This document shows, one piece after another, positions 59,883-64,000 of a stretch of DNA of 64,000 bases; position 1 is the stretch's first letter; every line of letters begins with the position of its first letter. This stretch comes from Pseudomonas fluorescens (GTDB lineage Bacteria > Pseudomonadota > Gammaproteobacteria > Pseudomonadales > Pseudomonadaceae): the NCBI RefSeq assembly GCF_002022275.1, contig NZ_MSDF01000007.1, positions 208,479 to 272,478 of the forward strand, read 5' to 3'. Position numbers and translations under genes: made by a program. The notes below the pieces were generated by a model. The model had not been told where the DNA came from and ran no database searches. It saw only the letters and a list, made by a program, of their open reading frames with translations.

Positions 59883-60578
59883 TTACAGGGCGTTGATGAT
59901 CTGCTGCACTTCGTCCACCGCCACGTCCCACAGGGCGGACATGTCTTCCTCGCTGCGCTGGTAGTAGCCGCCGTAGTTGCCATCCCCCAGAAACGCGCGA
60001 GCCTTGTTCGGGTTCATCTTGCGCAGTTGCGCCAGGTCGATCATCGGCTTTGGCTCGGTGGGCTGGGTGACGCCCGCGAGCCGGGTCCAGGGAAAGTTTT
60101 CCATCCACGAGGCATGGGACGCGACCGGGTCGATGGCCATGACCTTGGCCCAGGTTTTGGGCGCCGCCCACCAGTTGTGCAGCTGCACGCTCATCTCGGG
60201 GTTGCCGAGCATCCATTCGCTGATGAAGTTCTGCGCCGGTGAGTTGCCGCCATGCCCATTCACCAGCAGCACGCGGCGAAAGCCCTGATGCTTGAGGTTG
60301 TTGAGGATGTCATTGAGCAGGCCAATGTAGGTCGACAGGCTCAGGCTGATGGTGCCGGGGAAGTCATAGAAGGTCGGCGTCATGCCGAACGGCACCACCG
60401 GAAACACCGGGATGCCGAGGCTTTGCGCCGCGTCCACCGAGACTTTTTCGGCGAGGATCGAATCCACCGACAGGCTCAGGAGCGCATGTTGTTCCGTACT
60501 GCCCAACGGCACGATCACCCGATCGTCGGTTTCCAGGTAGCGCTCCAGTTGCTGCCAGTTCATCTCACTTATCTTCAT
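59883..60578 (-). CDS. Creatininase-family amidohydrolase
   Basis: A 231-residue creatininase-fold metal hydrolase: VPLGSTEQHALLSLSVDS, GMTPTFYDFPGTISLS and LLVNGHGGNSPAQ carry the usual metal ligands (Glu, His, Asp, His). The family opens cyclic amides such as creatinine or cleaves formamides. GAGGATCC precedes the ATG. First gene of the minus-strand operon with the two dehydrogenases. Confidence 0.84.
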   Translation of the reverse strand: MKISEMNWQQLERYLETDDRVIVPLGSTEQHALLSLSVDSILAEKVSVDAAQSLGIPVFPVVPFGMTPTFYDFPGTISLSLSTYIGLLNDILNNLKHQGFRRVLLVNGHGGNSPAQNFISEWMLGNPEMSVQLHNWWAAPKTWAKVMAIDPVASHASWMENFPWTRLAGVTQPTEPKPMIDLAQLRKMNPNKARAFLGDGNYGGYYQRSEEDMSALWDVAVDEVQQIINAL

Positions 60579-60612
60579 TTGGATCCTCAACACGGGACGA
60601 TGGCGAAGCGGT

Positions 60613-61560
60613 TTATTCCAGAAGCGGAAGCACAACCCGTTGGATATCCCCGGCATCGGGAACATGCCGGTATTCAAACGCCTGCTGGCTGGCACCGAGC
60701 TGCTGGAGCAGGTCATCGGCGCCGGTGGCGTAGATCAGCACATCGGCCGCATGCAGTTGCGCACTCAGGTCTGCCTCGTCACGGTGGATAACCGTGACCG
60801 AGTCAACGTGGGAGGCGAAACGCTGCACGCCGCTTTTCATCAACGCGGTGAACTCCGGGAAGATCGACACCACCAGCACCTTAGCCAGGGGGTCGATGGA
60901 GGCCAGCGCGCGCCGGGTGTGTTCGGACGGGATAAAACTGATGTTGGTGATCGGCGTGCCGGGCAGCAATTGGCTGACTTCACGACGGCGGTGGGCGAAG
61001 GTCAGGATCAGGTCGGCGTCGGCGGCGCGTTGGCGCAACGCGGCGTCGTCCTGCAGCAATTGCACGGTGGTGGCTTCGATACCGGCGGCATCGCCCAGGG
61101 TGTCGGCGATGGCCAAGGCGTAGTCGCGCGAGGACTCGATAAAATTACCGACCAGCACCACGCGTTTATTGCGCTTGCTGCGCAGGCGCTCACTGAACCG
61201 CATGCTCACCAGCGCACCGAGTTCGCTGGCGGAAATACCCATTTTCACGCCGCAATCGATCAAGGCGTCGACGCGTTCGTGCAGCTCGGTCATGCGCGCG
61301 GCGCTCAGGGCCGGCGTCACGGTGTTCTCGGCGATAAACGTACCGGAACCCGGCTTGCTGTAGATCAGGTTGGCGTCTTTCAGCTCCCGGTACACCTGGG
61401 CCACGGTCATCGGCGCCACGCCGACCTGCTCGGCCATTTCCCGCGTCGACGGCAAACGATCGCCCGGCTTGAGGGCGCCAAACGTAATGGCGTACTCGAC
61501 CAGCCCGCGAAGCTGTGTGCCTAAAGGGATCGACAGGGTGCGATCCAGCTGGAAATCCAT
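60613..61560 (-). CDS. GntR-family regulator with atypical C-terminal domain
   Basis: A 315-residue protein. The GntR winged helix occupies ~1-75 (LPSTREMAEQVGVAPMTVAQVYREL). The rest (~110-315) resembles neither FCD, UTRA nor the MocR domain; it contains RVVLVGNFIESSRDYALAIA and ITNISFIPSEHTRRALA, like a small periplasmic-binding-type fold. It is the probable regulator of the flanking creatininase operon and the divergent peptide-type ABC operon. Confidence 0.8.
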   Translation of the reverse strand: MDFQLDRTLSIPLGTQLRGLVEYAITFGALKPGDRLPSTREMAEQVGVAPMTVAQVYRELKDANLIYSKPGSGTFIAENTVTPALSAARMTELHERVDALIDCGVKMGISASELGALVSMRFSERLRSKRNKRVVLVGNFIESSRDYALAIADTLGDAAGIEATTVQLLQDDAALRQRAADADLILTFAHRRREVSQLLPGTPITNISFIPSEHTRRALASIDPLAKVLVVSIFPEFTALMKSGVQRFASHVDSVTVIHRDEADLSAQLHAADVLIYATGADDLLQQLGASQQAFEYRHVPDAGDIQRVVLPLLE

Positions 61561-62034
61561 AATGCATCTCGATGTGTACTTGTTGACTATTACACTAGAA
61601 CGCATTTTTTTCGGCTTTGCAACTGACGTTTTTCAGCAGGCCCGAGGCGGAGGTTTTTTTGAGATTCACCGCACGGCCGTCATGGACGACGCGCTTTATC
61701 AGCGAACGGGCGATTGGCCAAGTGCTGTTCCATTAGCGTGCACAGCTGTCTGATTTGCTCGCTAACAGCGCATAAATCATGGCTAATGCCTTTAAAATCC
61801 AGGCTCATGGCCGAAGCAGAGGGGCTGCGCCTTTTCACCGTTCACGCGAAACCTGCGTCGCGTGCACACAAATGGCACCTCATCGACGCGCGATTGCCTG
61901 GCGCCACGTTTTTATTTGTTTCAGCGATTGACAGCCGCTGAAAACCCCTTCAATTATTGTACTAACTTACTGTTACGGATGGACGGTGAAACAGACCTGA
62001 ACGGTCTTCCAGTCAATCGTCGAGGGGCTCGCTC
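61561..62034. other. Divergent regulatory region of the GntR and ABC transporter genes
   Basis: 474 bases without a supported gene. A promoter for the ABC operon may be TTGACA (61928-61933) with AATTAT (61952-61957), spacing 18. Near 61580 an AT-rich stretch (GTTGACTATTACACTAG) lies in front of the GntR gene, and TACTAACTTACTG occurs near 61961; these could be operator half-sites, which I cannot confirm. Confidence 0.4.
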
Positions 62035-63627
62035 ATGAAGGTAACAAGCAAGGCAACGTTGGTCGCATCCCTGGCGCTGAGCCTGTTGACGGCGGCAGTG
62101 GCGCAGGCGGCGGACACGGTGCAGCGCGGTGGCACGATGGTGTACGGGCGTTATGCCGACAGCCCCTTCCTGGAGCCGGTGCTCAACGACAGCAACATTG
62201 ATATCTGGATCCTCTCCAACCTCTACGACACCCTGCTGCTGCCGACGGCTGACGGCAAAGGTATCCAGCCCGGCCTGGCCAGCGCCTGGACCATCGCGCC
62301 GGACGGCAAAAGCGTGACCCTGACCCTGCGCCCCGACACGCATTTCTCCGACGGTTCGCCGATCACCGCCGAAGACGTGCAGTGGTCGCTGGAGCGTGCG
62401 AGCAAACCCGGCAACGGCGTGTGGCAGTTCATGGTCAGCGCGATCGCCGACGTCAAGGTGATCGACCCGCACACCGTAGTCATCCACCTGTCCCACGAAG
62501 ACCCGACCGTGCTCAGCGCCCTGACCGTGTTCAACACCTCGATCATGCCCAAGCACTTGTTTGAAGCCGCCCCCGGCAAGACCGATCAGGAAAAGGCCGC
62601 CGCCTTTGCCGAACACCCGATCGGCTCCGGCCCGTTCATGCTGCAAAGCTGGCAGCACAACTCGACCATGACCCTGGTGCGCAACCCTTATTACTGGCGC
62701 CAGGGTTCGGACGGCAAGCCCCTGCCCTACCTCGACGGGGTGAAATTCGAGATCATCCCGGACGACGCCACGCGCATTCTCAAGCTGCAATCGGGCGAGC
62801 TGGACGGTGCAGAGTTCATCCCCTATTCGCGAGTGGACGAACTGAAGAAAAACCCGGCGCTGAACATGGTGCTGTTCCCGTCCACCCGGGTGGAATACGC
62901 CAACGCCAACGTCAACCCGCAACTGGACGGCAAGCCCAACCCGCTGGCCAACCCGAAAGTGCGTGAGGCGCTCAATTACGCCACGGACAAAGAGGCGCTC
63001 ATCCAGCTGGTGACCTACGGCATCGGCAAGCCGATGACCTCGTTCATGTCCACCTCTACGCCGATGAATGCCGGTACCGGCCCGCTGTACCCCGTAGACG
63101 TAGCCAAGGCCAAAGCCCTGATGGCAGCCGCCGGCTACCCGCAGGGTTTCAGCACGCACATGATGATTTTGGCGGGCAACGAAGACGACATCAGCATCGC
63201 CACGTCGCTGCAACAGATGTGGTCGGAAATCGGCGTGCAACTGACCATCGATCAGGTTGACCAGGCCACCCGCACCGACCGCTACCGCAAAAGCGAATAC
63301 GCCATGCGCCTGTCGCCGTGGACCGACGACATCGCCGACCCGAGCGAAATCACCTCGTACTTCGCCTACTCGAAAAACATCCAGGCCCTGCACTCCGGCT
63401 GGAAAAGCGAGGCTGTCGACCAAGCGTTCGAAAGCGCGCAGAAGGAAATGGACCCGGCCAAACGCGCGGTTTATTTCAAGACCATCCAGGACATCTACAA
63501 CAGCAGCGGCCCGACGATTGGGTTGTACGAGAGTTCCTATCCAGTCGCGCTGAAAACCAGCGTCAAAGGCTTCGTGCAGATACCGCTGGGCAACAACCTG
63601 TTCAGCGAAGCGTACTTGCAGAAATAA
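62035..63627 (+). CDS. Peptide/opine-type ABC transporter substrate-binding protein
   Basis: A 530-residue periplasmic protein of the SBP_bac_5 family. It has a signal peptide (MKVTSKATLVASLALSLL...AQA), then TLTLRPDTHFSDGSPITAEDVQWSLE spread over the family signature region, and GSGPFMLQSWQ. The family binds oligopeptides, nickel or other small solutes. It is the first gene of a plus-strand transport operon whose permease follows. The ligand may be the compound degraded by the adjacent creatininase-like operon. Confidence 0.88.
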   Translation: MKVTSKATLVASLALSLLTAAVAQAADTVQRGGTMVYGRYADSPFLEPVLNDSNIDIWILSNLYDTLLLPTADGKGIQPGLASAWTIAPDGKSVTLTLRPDTHFSDGSPITAEDVQWSLERASKPGNGVWQFMVSAIADVKVIDPHTVVIHLSHEDPTVLSALTVFNTSIMPKHLFEAAPGKTDQEKAAAFAEHPIGSGPFMLQSWQHNSTMTLVRNPYYWRQGSDGKPLPYLDGVKFEIIPDDATRILKLQSGELDGAEFIPYSRVDELKKNPALNMVLFPSTRVEYANANVNPQLDGKPNPLANPKVREALNYATDKEALIQLVTYGIGKPMTSFMSTSTPMNAGTGPLYPVDVAKAKALMAAAGYPQGFSTHMMILAGNEDDISIATSLQQMWSEIGVQLTIDQVDQATRTDRYRKSEYAMRLSPWTDDIADPSEITSYFAYSKNIQALHSGWKSEAVDQAFESAQKEMDPAKRAVYFKTIQDIYNSSGPTIGLYESSYPVALKTSVKGFVQIPLGNNLFSEAYLQK

Positions 63628-63701
63628 ACCGGCCGGGCTCGCGCGCAGTGCCGCCTCCACCGGGTGCTGCGCGATGACCCCGTACGCCAAGAGGTCGACC
63701 T

Positions 63702-64000
63702 GTGCCTGAATTTGCCTACATCCTGAAACGGCTACTGCTGATTATTCCGACGCTGCTGGTGATTCTGCTGGTGACGTTCATCATCGTCCGCCTGCTGCCC
63801 GGCGACCCGGCCAGCGCCATGATCGGCGACCGCAGCCAGGACGTTGACGTGCTGCGCATCAACCATGAACTGGGCCTAGATAAACCCTTGCCGGTGCAGT
63901 TTTTGTATTTCGTGCGGCAGGTGCTCACCGGCAACCTCGGTAACTCGTTCGCCTTGCACTCGCCGGTCAACAGCATCATTGCGCAACGCTTGCCAGTGAC
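63702..64000 (+). CDS. ABC transporter permease, DppB type (5' part)
   Basis: The first 99 residues of a DppB/OppB-like permease, cut by the window edge. The start is GTG 63702 with AGAGG upstream. It begins PEFAYILKRLLLIIPTLLV with a first membrane helix, followed by the family segments VRLLPGDPAS and LGLDKPLPVQFLYF. It partners the binding protein upstream. Confidence 0.88.
   Translation, partial: MPEFAYILKRLLLIIPTLLVILLVTFIIVRLLPGDPASAMIGDRSQDVDVLRINHELGLDKPLPVQFLYFVRQVLTGNLGNSFALHSPVNSIIAQRLPV

Overview
The window is chromosomal DNA of a Pseudomonas, most likely of the P. fluorescens group. This is inferred from gene content: a cysteine-free OprF, SigX, the cmaX-crfX-cmpX block, AcnD-type methylcitrate cycle genes, and the many intergenic inverted pairs built on GTGGGAGCTGGCTTGCC. 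Coding density is high. I saw no tRNA, rRNA, CRISPR array, prophage or insertion sequence. Gene order for nasA-kinase-nirBD-nasC-cobA-oprF-sigX-cmpX-crfX-cmaX-rraA-hydrolase-ppsA-ppsR, and for the blocks at 41.8-45.1 kb and 45.0-48.2 kb, matches what I remember of P. aeruginosa PAO1 (about PA1756-PA1783).

Layout. 1-0.6 kb: 5' end of a type III secretion secretin gene. 0.7-12.2 kb: nitrate/nitrite assimilation, with the NasS/NasT sensor-antiterminator pair, nitrate transporter, a PP2C-kinase fusion, NirBD, nitrate reductase and siroheme methyltransferase. Both the nasA and nirB leaders carry tandem hexaloop hairpins followed by terminators, the expected NasT targets, and sigma-54-like promoters precede nasS and nirB. 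12.3-16.7 kb: OprF/SigX envelope block and RraA. 16.9-21.4 kb: a hydrolase, ppsA and its regulator ppsR. 21.5-28.6 kb: a MocR regulator divergent from an operon of an EamA exporter, a four-domain JAMM-ubiquitin-like-E1-rhodanese polyprotein, a cysteine-synthase-like enzyme, a serine-acetyltransferase-like enzyme and an AlaX editing protein. 28.6-29.6 kb: a low-complexity coiled-coil protein behind a possible hrp box. 29.9-33.0 kb: ABC transporter. 33.1-41.5 kb: methylcitrate cycle. 41.8-45.1 kb: protease-like / transglutaminase-like membrane / ATP-grasp triad. 45.0-48.2 kb: pabB, an HTH remnant, thrH, cysH. 48.6-51.0 kb: NCS1 permease and a racemase-like protein behind a sigma-54-like promoter. 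51.1-58.0 kb: LysR regulators with SDR, HAD and small genes. 58.0-64.0 kb: a catabolic-looking cluster with a peptide-type ABC transporter running off the right edge.

The strongest candidate for a poorly described system is the 21.5-28.6 kb cluster. It places in one polypeptide the functions that mycobacteria spread over Mec, CysO and MoeZ, next to a CysM-like enzyme. Internal methionines and a diglycine lie exactly at the domain joints, which suggests fusion of separate genes and perhaps self-processing. The exporter and the tRNA-editing protein suggest a cysteine-like or beta-substituted alanine product. The second is the orphan coiled-coil gene at 28.6 kb, a candidate type III-secreted protein.
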